From Bacteroidota bacterium (GTDB lineage Bacteria > Bacteroidota > Bacteroidia > Bacteroidales > FEN-979), in contig JAPLDN010000420.1 of assembly GCA_026391755.1 (NCBI GenBank), positions 1 through 23,109 on the forward strand: DNA of 23,109 nt, in the 5' to 3' direction. Position 1 is the first letter of the stretch, and every line of letters starts with the position of its first letter. The notes under the pieces were generated by a model, which saw nothing but the letters and a program-made list of their open reading frames with translations, searched no databases and was not told where the DNA came from. The translations under genes were made by a program, and so were the position numbers. Of the stretch, positions 14,606 through 21,220 are shown in pieces.

Positions 14606-15964
14606 TCAGTGAACAATGAACTTTGTTGTAAAAGAAACGTTCTCATTGAACAGCCTCAGATACATGATCCCTCTGGGTAAACCATGGGCATCAATCGTAT
14701 GGATATTGCTCCGTCCCTGACACACAAAGCTTGAATGATACACCGTTTCACCCAATAAAGTAAAAACTACCAGTTCATAATGGGTTTCGTTTCCGCTGAT
14801 GTGTATAAACAGTTTCTCTGAAACAGGATTTGGTGAGATCGAAATCCCCTGATCATTTTTATATTCTTCATACCCAATACAGGTCTTTGTAATAATCTGC
14901 TTGATAGAAGCCTGACCATTCCCGCAACTGTTGATACCGAATGCAGTAATCGGCCCGGGAAAGGCATGTATTCCAAATTCAACTGTGATCCTGTTTGTGT
15001 GCTGCCCTGACGTGATGACAGAACCCTGGGGTAAGGTCCATCCGTAAGAAGTTGCATCAGGCAGGGGGGTAAGTGAATAGATATAGTTTCCATGCCCTAA
15101 ACAAACGGTATCATGGCCGATAATTGAACCTGCACTTGAAGGTAACGAGTCCAGGCTTACCATTTTTGAAACCGGGGGTCCGGTTCCGCATGAATTTTCA
15201 GCCGAAACACTGATATTTCCAGCCGATATGCCCCATTTTACAACTACTGCGGGCGTTCCGTTACCGCTTAAAATATATGCATCGCCCGGGACAATCCAGG
15301 AATAATGAAATGCATGAGAAACAGTATCAACACTATAATTTCCTGTATCTGACTGACATATATGAGAAGGTCCGTCTATTGCTGGCGGGGCTGAAGGAAT
15401 AGGTGTGACGTAAACCATAAGTACGCTGGGGATACTGGTTCCGCAGTTATTACCAATAATAACAGAAACTGTCCCGGAAATATTTCCCCATTTAAGCTGA
15501 ATTGATGGTGTGTTCTGGCCCGATTGGATGACTGCCCCTGAAGGGACTGTCCATGAATAAGAAGTGGCTCCGATAAATTCATTTATTGAATAATTACAGC
15601 TTGAGCCGGAACAAGCTTCAGCCGGACCGTAAACAGCTGAAGGAGGCGGGGGGACGGTTTCGACGTAAACCAGGACACTATCTTTCGCTGTATCTGAAAG
15701 CTGGTCAGTGACCACCAAATGATAGATGGTATTAACAAGAGGCGTCGCCTGCGGATTCGGGCTTAGGGGATTCGACAAACTGGCTGCCGGAGACCAGAAA
15801 TATGTGAAAGGGCCTTGTCCGCCGTCAATGGTTACCGATAGCTGGGAATATTGTCCCTGGCAAATCGTATCCGGAACAGCATAAACTTCTGCTATAAAAC
15901 GAGTTTGCCCTGGCAATTGAACTGACATTGCCAGGAGAAAAAACAGAAGCGCTGAATATTTCAT
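14606..15964 (-). CDS. Secreted PKD-like-repeat protein with T9SS C-terminal sorting domain
   Basis: 452 residues. A signal peptide (1-19, MKYSALLFFLLAMSVQLPG) is followed by an Ig/PKD-like segment (about 25-103) containing PFTYFWSPAASLSNPLSPNP. Three further PKD-like repeats follow (about 108-187, 193-270, 278-358), each with a C-x-n-Y core, a YSW-x-VP or YGWTLP strand, a G-x-x-x-W/F-G turn and a final N-x-CG. The last about 80 residues (372-452) are a type A sorting domain: ISISPNPVSEKLFIHISG, then YELVVFTLLGETVYHSSF, HGLPRGIMYLRLFNE and a basic end. It would be exported to the cell surface or medium by the type IX system. There is no enzyme domain, so it may be an adhesin or matrix protein (inference). 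Confidence 0.9.
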   Translation of the reverse strand: MKYSALLFFLLAMSVQLPGQTRFIAEVYAVPDTICQGQYSQLSVTIDGGQGPFTYFWSPAASLSNPLSPNPQATPLVNTIYHLVVTDQLSDTAKDSVLVYVETVPPPPSAVYGPAEACSGSSCNYSINEFIGATSYSWTVPSGAVIQSGQNTPSIQLKWGNISGTVSVIIGNNCGTSIPSVLMVYVTPIPSAPPAIDGPSHICQSDTGNYSVDTVSHAFHYSWIVPGDAYILSGNGTPAVVVKWGISAGNISVSAENSCGTGPPVSKMVSLDSLPSSAGSIIGHDTVCLGHGNYIYSLTPLPDATSYGWTLPQGSVITSGQHTNRITVEFGIHAFPGPITAFGINSCGNGQASIKQIITKTCIGYEEYKNDQGISISPNPVSEKLFIHISGNETHYELVVFTLLGETVYHSSFVCQGRSNIHTIDAHGLPRGIMYLRLFNENVSFTTKFIVH

Positions 15965-16000
15965 AATAAAATAAACTGATTCACCATGTTCATCCTAATA

Positions 16001-16029
16001 CAAAATTACAAAAAACTGCTGGCTTCCAA
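16001..16029 (-). promoter_or_regulatory. Promoter of the PKD-repeat protein gene
   Basis: On the minus strand TTG (16029-16027), an 18-base spacer and TAATTTTG (16008-16001), an exact TAnnTTTG. The leader to the ATG at 15964 would be about 30 bases. Confidence 0.55.
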
Positions 16030-16082
16030 TAGGTTTTGCAAATATCCCCGGTATCTTTTTATCGTCCTACAATAAAGCATGT

Positions 16083-16090
16083 TATATTTG
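16083..16090 (+). promoter_or_regulatory. -7 promoter element of the ECF sigma gene
   Basis: TATATTTG is an exact TAnnTTTG match 45 bases before the ATG at 16136. Its position argues against the upstream ATG at 16079, which lies before the element. Only a run of T residues lies where a -33 would be. Confidence 0.5.
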
Positions 16091-16135
16091 TGTAGGGTTT
16101 GTAACCTGAAACGAGCATTAACGTCTAAACTCCAC

Positions 16136-16702
16136 ATGAAATACCAGGACGACAATTTCTACATTGAGAAGGTATTGAATGGTGATTCTTCTTCATATGC
16201 TGCCCTGGTCTCTAAACACAAGAACCTGGTATTTTCGATCGCTCTTAAAGTATTGAATAACCGTGAGGATGCTGAAGAAATAGCCCAGGATGCGTTTGTA
16301 AAGGCTTATCATTCGCTAAAGTCATTTGAGAACAAATCAAAGTTTTCTACCTGGCTTTATCGGATAGTTTACAATGCAGCCATTTCCAGAACAAGAAAAA
16401 GGGTACTGGATACAACTCCGATGGATAATTATGTGATCCATAATTATTCTGAAGACGATATGCGACCTGGGGTTGACGAGGTAGATCAAAATGAACAGCA
16501 GGTCTTGCTTGGAAAAGCAATGAAAAACCTGTCGGATGAGGATAATCTGCTGATCACTTTATTCTACCATGGAAGTAATTCGATTGAAGAAATCAGCAGC
16601 ATCACGGGCTTATCTGCTTCAAATGTCAAAGTACGGCTGCACCGGATCAGAAAAAAACTGTACGATGATATGAAAGCGATGATGGAACATCGATTGAATT
16701 GA
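16136..16702 (+). CDS. ECF-type RNA polymerase sigma factor
   Basis: 188 residues from the ATG at 16136. Sigma region 2 (about 20-85) shows FSIALKVLNNREDAEEIAQD, AFVKAYHSLKSFENKSKFST and WLYRIVYNAAISR. Region 4 (about 130-185) shows LLITLFYHGSNSIEEISSIT, GLSASNVKVRLHRIRKKL, the helix-turn-helix that reads the -35 region. Length and layout fit group 4 (ECF) sigma factors. An upstream ATG at 16079 would add 19 residues unlike the family and precedes the promoter element. It is followed after 19 bases by a membrane protein resembling an anti-sigma factor. Confidence 0.93.
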   Translation: MKYQDDNFYIEKVLNGDSSSYAALVSKHKNLVFSIALKVLNNREDAEEIAQDAFVKAYHSLKSFENKSKFSTWLYRIVYNAAISRTRKRVLDTTPMDNYVIHNYSEDDMRPGVDEVDQNEQQVLLGKAMKNLSDEDNLLITLFYHGSNSIEEISSITGLSASNVKVRLHRIRKKLYDDMKAMMEHRLN

Positions 16703-16721
16703 ATTTTTTAATTACACGGAT

Positions 16722-17210
16722 ATGGATACTGAAGAAATGGTAAATGATGATTTCCTGTCGGATCTTCTGCGGAAGATGCCATTGGAAAGTCCTTCTGATG
16801 AGTTTATTAATAAAGTGATGGCCGGGATTGAACCCCTTCCCTCCCTGGTTACCGAAAAAAAACCCAACTTTTTATGGCTCAAATCATCCTTACCTTTTAT
16901 TGGACTGGGAATATTCGTATTGCTAATCATTTTTTCCTCTGACATCCCTTATCTGAATCTCAATTATGGCAGGGATTATTTTTCAGTAATTTATATCAAG
17001 GCATTCCAGCCTTTCATTGTTTCAATGAAAACTATGTTTTCTTCGAAATTCATTACCTATTCTTTACTGATCGGCGTCTCGGCAGGGTTTCTTTTCATTA
17101 TCGATAAATTGTTCTCACGCAGGTTTGCTGCATTAATTCATTTAACAGATGATCCCCGGCCAGATACAACAAGCCTTGTCTGCATTTTTTCAACAGGAGC
17201 AACATGTTGA
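16722..17210 (+). CDS. Putative anti-sigma membrane protein
   Basis: 162 residues. A short acidic cytoplasmic N-terminal part (1-50) contains FLSDLLRKMPLESPSDEFIN, a pattern common in Bacteroidota membrane proteins encoded after ECF sigma factors. It is followed by two membrane helices (about 53-75 and 108-130). There is no zinc-binding HxxxCxxC motif. It most likely holds the sigma factor encoded just upstream (19-base gap). Its last 62 bases overlap the next gene in another frame, and the terminal stretch TSLVCIFSTGATC looks unlike the rest, so the true C terminus may have been lost or changed. Confidence 0.65.
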   Translation: MDTEEMVNDDFLSDLLRKMPLESPSDEFINKVMAGIEPLPSLVTEKKPNFLWLKSSLPFIGLGIFVLLIIFSSDIPYLNLNYGRDYFSVIYIKAFQPFIVSMKTMFSSKFITYSLLIGVSAGFLFIIDKLFSRRFAALIHLTDDPRPDTTSLVCIFSTGATC

Positions 17211-18027
17211 TTTTCAAATTCTTTCGTCAAAACCACTTGGGGGCGGTTCAATTAACGAAGTTTACGTCCTGAACACTACACTTGGGCAATTCTGTCTTAA
17301 ATACAACAACAATGCTTCTTTTCCAAAGATGTTTGAAACTGAAGCAAGTGGTCTTGAACTCCTGTCTATGGCCAGGGCAATAAAGGTTCCAAAGGTTATC
17401 CTTCAGGACAATCTTACTGATTATTCATTTATTCTGCTGGAGTTTATCAATTCGACACGTCAGTCGAATGAATTCTTTAAGAATTTCGGACGAAGCCTTA
17501 CCTGTCTTCACAGGAATAAAAGCGAATTATATGGGTTGGACTATAATAATTATATGGGCTCACTTCCCCAAAACAATTGTTATCATTCCGACTGGGTCGA
17601 CTTTTTTGTTGAGGAGAGGCTCGATAAACAGGTTAGACTTGCCATACAAAAGAGTTTGATAGACACATCCGCAGAAAAGCTTTTTGAAAAACTATATCTG
17701 AGGCTCTCCGAACTCCTTCCTGAAGAGCCGGCCTGCCTGGTTCATGGCGATTTGTGGAGTGGAAATTACATTGTCTCTGACGACGGAAAGGCCTGCCTGA
17801 TCGATCCTGCAGTTTATTACGGTAACCGGGAAGTGGATATCGCCATGTCAACTCTGTTCGGAGGCTTCAGCCCTGAATTCTACACCTCTTATCATGAAGA
17901 ATATCCGCTGATACAGGGATGGAAAGAGAGGCTCGATCTGTATAATCTTTATCCCCTGCTGATCCACCTCAATCTTTTCGGAAGCAGTTACCTTGGATCA
18001 ATTTTGAGTACTTTGCGAAGATTCTGA
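17149..18027 (+). CDS. Fructosamine/ketosamine kinase family protein
   Basis: 292 residues, the normal length. It is an aminoglycoside-phosphotransferase-like kinase fold. PLGGGSINEVYVL is the glycine-rich loop, FCLKYNN the ATP-binding lysine, CLVHGDLWSGNYI the catalytic loop (HGD with Asp and Asn), and LIDPAVYYGNREVDIAM the metal-binding DP-x-x-x-x-G-x-R-E-x-D block. The end LFGSSYLGSILSTLRRF is characteristic. Family members phosphorylate ketosamines on glycated amines or proteins so that the sugar detaches. The ATG at 17149 lies 62 bases inside the preceding frame, an unusually long overlap. Its 3' end overlaps the convergent lutB by 30 bases. Confidence 0.92.
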   Translation: MIPGQIQQALSAFFQQEQHVDFQILSSKPLGGGSINEVYVLNTTLGQFCLKYNNNASFPKMFETEASGLELLSMARAIKVPKVILQDNLTDYSFILLEFINSTRQSNEFFKNFGRSLTCLHRNKSELYGLDYNNYMGSLPQNNCYHSDWVDFFVEERLDKQVRLAIQKSLIDTSAEKLFEKLYLRLSELLPEEPACLVHGDLWSGNYIVSDDGKACLIDPAVYYGNREVDIAMSTLFGGFSPEFYTSYHEEYPLIQGWKERLDLYNLYPLLIHLNLFGSSYLGSILSTLRRF

Positions 18028-19395
18028 TCTTTCCTTCCAGAGTTCCTTAAAGCTTTTCGGGGCAATTTTTGGCAACACTCTCCTGGGTCCCCATAGTTTT
18101 TTACCAAACCTGTTGATCAGGCGGTTTTTCAGTTTACTTCCCGGTTTGTCGAGCATCCACCGATGCATCATGACTATCTTCCAGCCACTATTAACCTTTC
18201 TCCAGAAAAAAGAAATATGTTTCTTTGAAACCGCTTCAGCCCGGTTATGAAGTAATAATTCATGCAACGGAATCTTAACAGGGCAGACTTCGGTACACTT
18301 TCCGCACAGGCTTGAAGCGAAGCTAAGGTGATGATATTCCCTGAATCCTTTAAAATGAGGTGATATCACCGATCCTATAGGACCGGAATATGTGGCGCCA
18401 TAGGTATATCCGCCAACACTTTTATAAACAGGGCATCCATTCAGGCAGGCGCCGCAGCGGATGCACGATAAAGCCTTTCTTTGTTCTTTCAATTTCAGAA
18501 CATCTGTACGGTGGTTATCGAGGAGAATCACATACATTTCCTCCGGTCCGTCGACTTCCCATTCTGTTTTCGGGCCAAGCAGGATATTGTTATATACGGT
18601 GATATGCTGGCCCGTTCCGTGATGGGCAAGGAGAGGAAGGAAGAGATCAAGGTCGTCAAGGGCAGGGATGATTTTTTCAATCCCGACGATAGCGATATGT
18701 ATACGCGGAAAGGCAATTGACAGCAAGCCGTTTCCTTCGTTCTCCGTGAGTACGACGGCGCCGATATCGGCAACAAGAAAGTTTCCCCCTGTTATTCCTA
18801 CATCGGCCCTGATAAATTCCTTACGTAACTTTTCGCGCACAAACAAAGTTATATCTTCGGGTTTACTGTTTTCGGGCATGCCGAATTTCTCATGAAAGAG
18901 CTGGGCCACATCTTCTTTGGACTTATGCATGGCCGGAGTAACAATATGGTAGGGTTTTTCGCCTGCAATCTGAACAATAAATTCACCGAGATCGGTTTCA
19001 AAAACTTCCCGTTTGTGCTTCTCAAGAACTTCGTTGATCTCAATTTCTTCTGAGATCATCGACTTCTGTTTAACAATAACCTGGGCTTTTGCTTTTTTGA
19101 TGATATTGAGGATCTCTTTTTGCGCTTCTTTTTCCCCTGTAGCCCATATAACCTTACCCCCCCTGCGTTCAAAATTATTTTCAAATTCGACAAGGTACTT
19201 ATCAAGGTTGTTGATGACCTTATATTTAATATTCGCAGCTTTCCTTTTCGCCAGTTCAAGATTTGCAAACTGGTTCAGCCCCCTGGCCACAGCAGCATCA
19301 TATTTACCTATGTTAAAATTCAAACGCCGCCTCTGTTCTTTGTCAAAAGCACGTTTTTTTGTATCTTCAATAAATTTATGATGTGCCTGGTTCAT
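17998..19395 (-). CDS. lutB: LutB-type iron-sulfur protein (lactate utilisation protein B)
   Basis: 465 residues. The N-terminal LUD domain (about 65-300) shows GGKVIWATGEKEAQKEILNI, ADVGITGGNFLVADIGAVVL and GPEEMYVILLDNHR. A ferredoxin-like segment with two [4Fe-4S] motifs follows: C311, C314, C317, C321 (CIRCGACLNGCPVY) and C364, C367, C371 (CGKCTEVCPVKIP). The C-terminal part is basic and helical. In known LutABC systems this protein passes electrons during L-lactate oxidation together with LutA and LutC. Neither is in this window. The gene follows rpiB after 8 bases, so the two are co-transcribed. The C terminus overlaps the convergent kinase gene by 30 bases. Confidence 0.93.
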   Translation of the reverse strand: MNQAHHKFIEDTKKRAFDKEQRRRLNFNIGKYDAAVARGLNQFANLELAKRKAANIKYKVINNLDKYLVEFENNFERRGGKVIWATGEKEAQKEILNIIKKAKAQVIVKQKSMISEEIEINEVLEKHKREVFETDLGEFIVQIAGEKPYHIVTPAMHKSKEDVAQLFHEKFGMPENSKPEDITLFVREKLRKEFIRADVGITGGNFLVADIGAVVLTENEGNGLLSIAFPRIHIAIVGIEKIIPALDDLDLFLPLLAHHGTGQHITVYNNILLGPKTEWEVDGPEEMYVILLDNHRTDVLKLKEQRKALSCIRCGACLNGCPVYKSVGGYTYGATYSGPIGSVISPHFKGFREYHHLSFASSLCGKCTEVCPVKIPLHELLLHNRAEAVSKKHISFFWRKVNSGWKIVMMHRWMLDKPGSKLKNRLINRFGKKLWGPRRVLPKIAPKSFKELWKERSESSQSTQN

Positions 19396-19403
19396 CCTTG
19401 GAT

Positions 19404-19853
19404 TTATATGGTTTGGGATATTTTTTCAACTCTCCTCAAATGTCTTCCGCCCTCAAAATCAGTATCAAGAAAGATCTGTACAAACCTGAGCGCCTGCTCG
19501 GAACTTATATACCTTGCGGGTAATGAAATAATGTTTGCATCATTATGCTGACGGGCAAGCTTTGTGATTTCCTCATTCCAGCATACGGCAGCCCTCACAT
19601 TCTTGTATTTATTTGCCACCATTGCAACACCATTGCCACTTCCGCAGATTATTATCCCTTTTTGAAATTCATTCCTGTTAACCGCATCAGCTAAAGGATG
19701 TATGGGATCGGGGTAATCCATGCTTTCTTCCGAACCGGTACCAAAATCAACTACTTTATACTGCTGCTTATCCAGAGATTCCTTTAAAAATTCCTTAAAT
19801 TTATACCCTGCATGATCAGATCCTATTGCAATCTTTTTCAAAGAATCAAGCAT
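19404..19853 (-). CDS. rpiB: Ribose-5-phosphate isomerase B
   Basis: 149 residues from the ATG at 19853. An upstream in-frame ATG at 19910 adds 19 residues that do not match the family and would precede the promoter element. The RpiB/LacAB motifs are KKIAIGSDHAGYKFKEFL, VDFGTGSEESMDYPDPIHPL, GIIICGSGNGVAMVANK (with the catalytic Cys) and RAAVCWNEEITKLARQHNDA followed by NIISLPARY. It interconverts ribose 5-phosphate and ribulose 5-phosphate in the non-oxidative pentose phosphate pathway. It leads a two-gene unit with lutB. Confidence 0.96.
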   Translation of the reverse strand: MLDSLKKIAIGSDHAGYKFKEFLKESLDKQQYKVVDFGTGSEESMDYPDPIHPLADAVNRNEFQKGIIICGSGNGVAMVANKYKNVRAAVCWNEEITKLARQHNDANIISLPARYISSEQALRFVQIFLDTDFEGGRHLRRVEKISQTI

Positions 19854-19870
19854 TGTTAATTGATTTTTTA

Positions 19871-19878
19871 CAAAAGTA
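19871..19878 (-). promoter_or_regulatory. -7 promoter element for rpiB-lutB
   Basis: On the minus strand TACTTTTG, an exact TAnnTTTG match, lies 17 bases before the rpiB ATG. No TTTG at the right spacing was found for the -33. Confidence 0.5.
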
Positions 19879-19980
19879 ATCATAATGAAATCAAAATGAA
19901 GTAAAAGCAAAAAATATGAAGTATTATCTGCCTTAAGATCAAAATTTTAAAATTTGCACATACGATTGTTGACAACAGCG

Positions 19981-19988
19981 TATTTTTG
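19981..19988 (+). promoter_or_regulatory. Candidate -7 element for a long nadA leader
   Basis: TATTTTTG exactly matches TAnnTTTG. A TTTG lies at 19953-19956, 24 bases upstream, which is longer than usual. A transcript from here would start at the first arm of the inverted repeat at 19990 and carry a leader of about 310 bases before nadA. The whole 455-base gap between rpiB and nadA holds no convincing gene. Confidence 0.4.
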
Positions 19989-19989
19989 T

Positions 19990-20060
19990 TGCTAACTTTT
20001 ATTAAAATATTGTGAATTTTGGTTTTCTCCTGTTTTTTCGTTTATAACTAAAAGTTAGCA
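19990..20060 (+). repeat. Widely spaced 12-bp inverted repeat followed by T6
   Basis: TGCTAACTTTTA (19990-20001) and TAAAAGTTAGCA (20049-20060) are perfect 12-bp arms, 47 bases apart, followed by GTTTTTT. It could be a terminator or attenuator-like stem with a long loop, or two opposed operator half-sites. Confidence 0.5.
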
Positions 20061-20179
20061 GTTTTTTATCATTTTGTGTTAACATACTTCTTCGAACAAA
20101 CTACCATGTTTTTATTCACCTTTAAAGAAATTGACAATTGTTGAAAAACAAAACAAAACACTGTAATACAATAAACTAA

Positions 20180-20197
20180 ACTTAAACATGTTTAAGT
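20180..20197. promoter_or_regulatory. Perfect 18-bp palindrome upstream of nadA
   Basis: ACTTAAACATGTTTAAGT is a perfect 18-bp palindrome 112 bases before the nadA ATG. Its length and symmetry are typical of a dimeric regulator's operator. The regulator is not identifiable from the sequence. Confidence 0.5.
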
Positions 20198-20226
20198 AAC
20201 ATTGTTAATTCAATGTTGATTTTTTA
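20198..20226 (+). terminator. AT-rich hairpin with T-tract in the nadA leader (attenuator-like)
   Basis: AACATTG (20198-20204) and CAATGTT (20211-20217) form a perfect 7-bp stem around TTAATT, followed by GATTTTTTA. It abuts the 18-bp palindrome. The stem is weak, but the shape is that of an intrinsic terminator placed about 80 bases before nadA. Confidence 0.4.
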
Positions 20227-20308
20227 TTATCCTAATTTTTACTGATTTTTTAATCAACCATTTCAACAGCTATTATAAATAACAATAAAAAGAATCTTTA
20301 TTATTAAT

Positions 20309-21212
20309 ATGAAAACTATATCAGATCAAAATATTGCTGGTAAAATTTTTAAATTAAAGAAAGAAAAAAACGCAGTTATCCTGGCACATTATTACCAGGT
20401 ACCTGAAATTCAGGATATTGCAGATTTTATTGGTGACAGCCTTCAGCTTTCTCAAAATGCTAAATCATTTTATGGCTGAAACTGCTAAAATATTAAACCC
20501 ACAAAAAAAAGTTTTACTGCCCGATCTGCAAGCAGGTTGTTCTTTAGCCGATTCATGTCCTCCCGACAAGTTTAAGAATTTTAAAGAAGAACATCCGGAA
20601 CATCAAGTTATTTCATACATAAATTGTTCAGCGCAAATCAAAGCCTTGTCAGACGTTATTTGTACTTCCAGCAACGCAGTAAAAATTGTTGAATCCTTTC
20701 CTAAGGATCAGAAGCTTATTTTTGCACCGGATAAAAACCTGGGGGGGTATATCAACCAGATCACGGGAAGGAATATGGTTCTTTGGAACGGAAGCTGTGA
20801 AGTTCATGATATTATCAAGGCGGAAGAGGTTATTCGGTTAAAAACAAAGTACCCTGAGGCGAAACTGCTCGCACATCCCGAATGTAAGGATATTATTCTG
20901 CAACTGGCTGATTTTATTGGTTCTACGACTGCCTTGCTGAATTTTTCCATCTTAGACCCGGCTAATCAGTTCATCGTGGCGACCGAAACAGGGATTTTGC
21001 ACCAGATGAAAAAGTCATCGCCCAATAAGGAATTCATCATTGTGCCAACCGATGAGAAATGTTCCTGCAATGATTGTCCCTATATGAAGCTGAATACGCT
21101 CGAAAAGCTGTACCTTAGCATGAAGAATGAAAAACCGGAAATCAGCCTGCCTGCCGAATTGATAGAAGCAGCCAGAAAGCCGATACTTAAAATGCTGGAA
21201 CTTTCTTCATAA
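20309..21212 (+). pseudogene. nadA: Quinolinate synthase, frameshifted by a small deletion
   Basis: From ATG 20309 the frame reads NadA-like sequence: KKEKNAVILAHYYQVPEIQD then IADFIGDSLQLSQNAK, and then stops at 20477 (TGA). The family continues in another frame from CAT at 20466: HFMAETAKILNPQKKVLLPD, AGCSLADSCPPD and DVICTSSNAVKIVESFP. Further blocks are LWNGSCEVHD, HPECKDIILQLADFIGSTTA, VATETGILHQMKK and DEKCSCNDCPYMKLNTLEKL. All three cysteines expected for the [4Fe-4S] cluster are present in the second part. In NadA about 13 residues normally lie between the LQL block and HFMAE, and these are missing, so roughly 40 bases, not a multiple of three, are gone. NadA makes quinolinate from iminoaspartate and dihydroxyacetone phosphate. 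nadB and nadC are not in the window. The MORN-repeat gene starts 8 bases after the stop. Confidence 0.88.
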
Positions 21213-21220
21213 TCAAATAG

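Noticed and set aside
20440..20490. Programmed frameshift in nadA
   Set aside because: There is no slippery heptamer followed by a strong structure, and a simple slip would not restore the roughly 13 missing residues.
20418..21212. nadA read as a complete gene starting from a TTG at 20418
   Set aside because: The first 16 or so residues of that frame are out of register with NadA, and the true N-terminal block HYYQVPEIQD lies in the frame from 20309. It is one broken gene, not a shorter gene.
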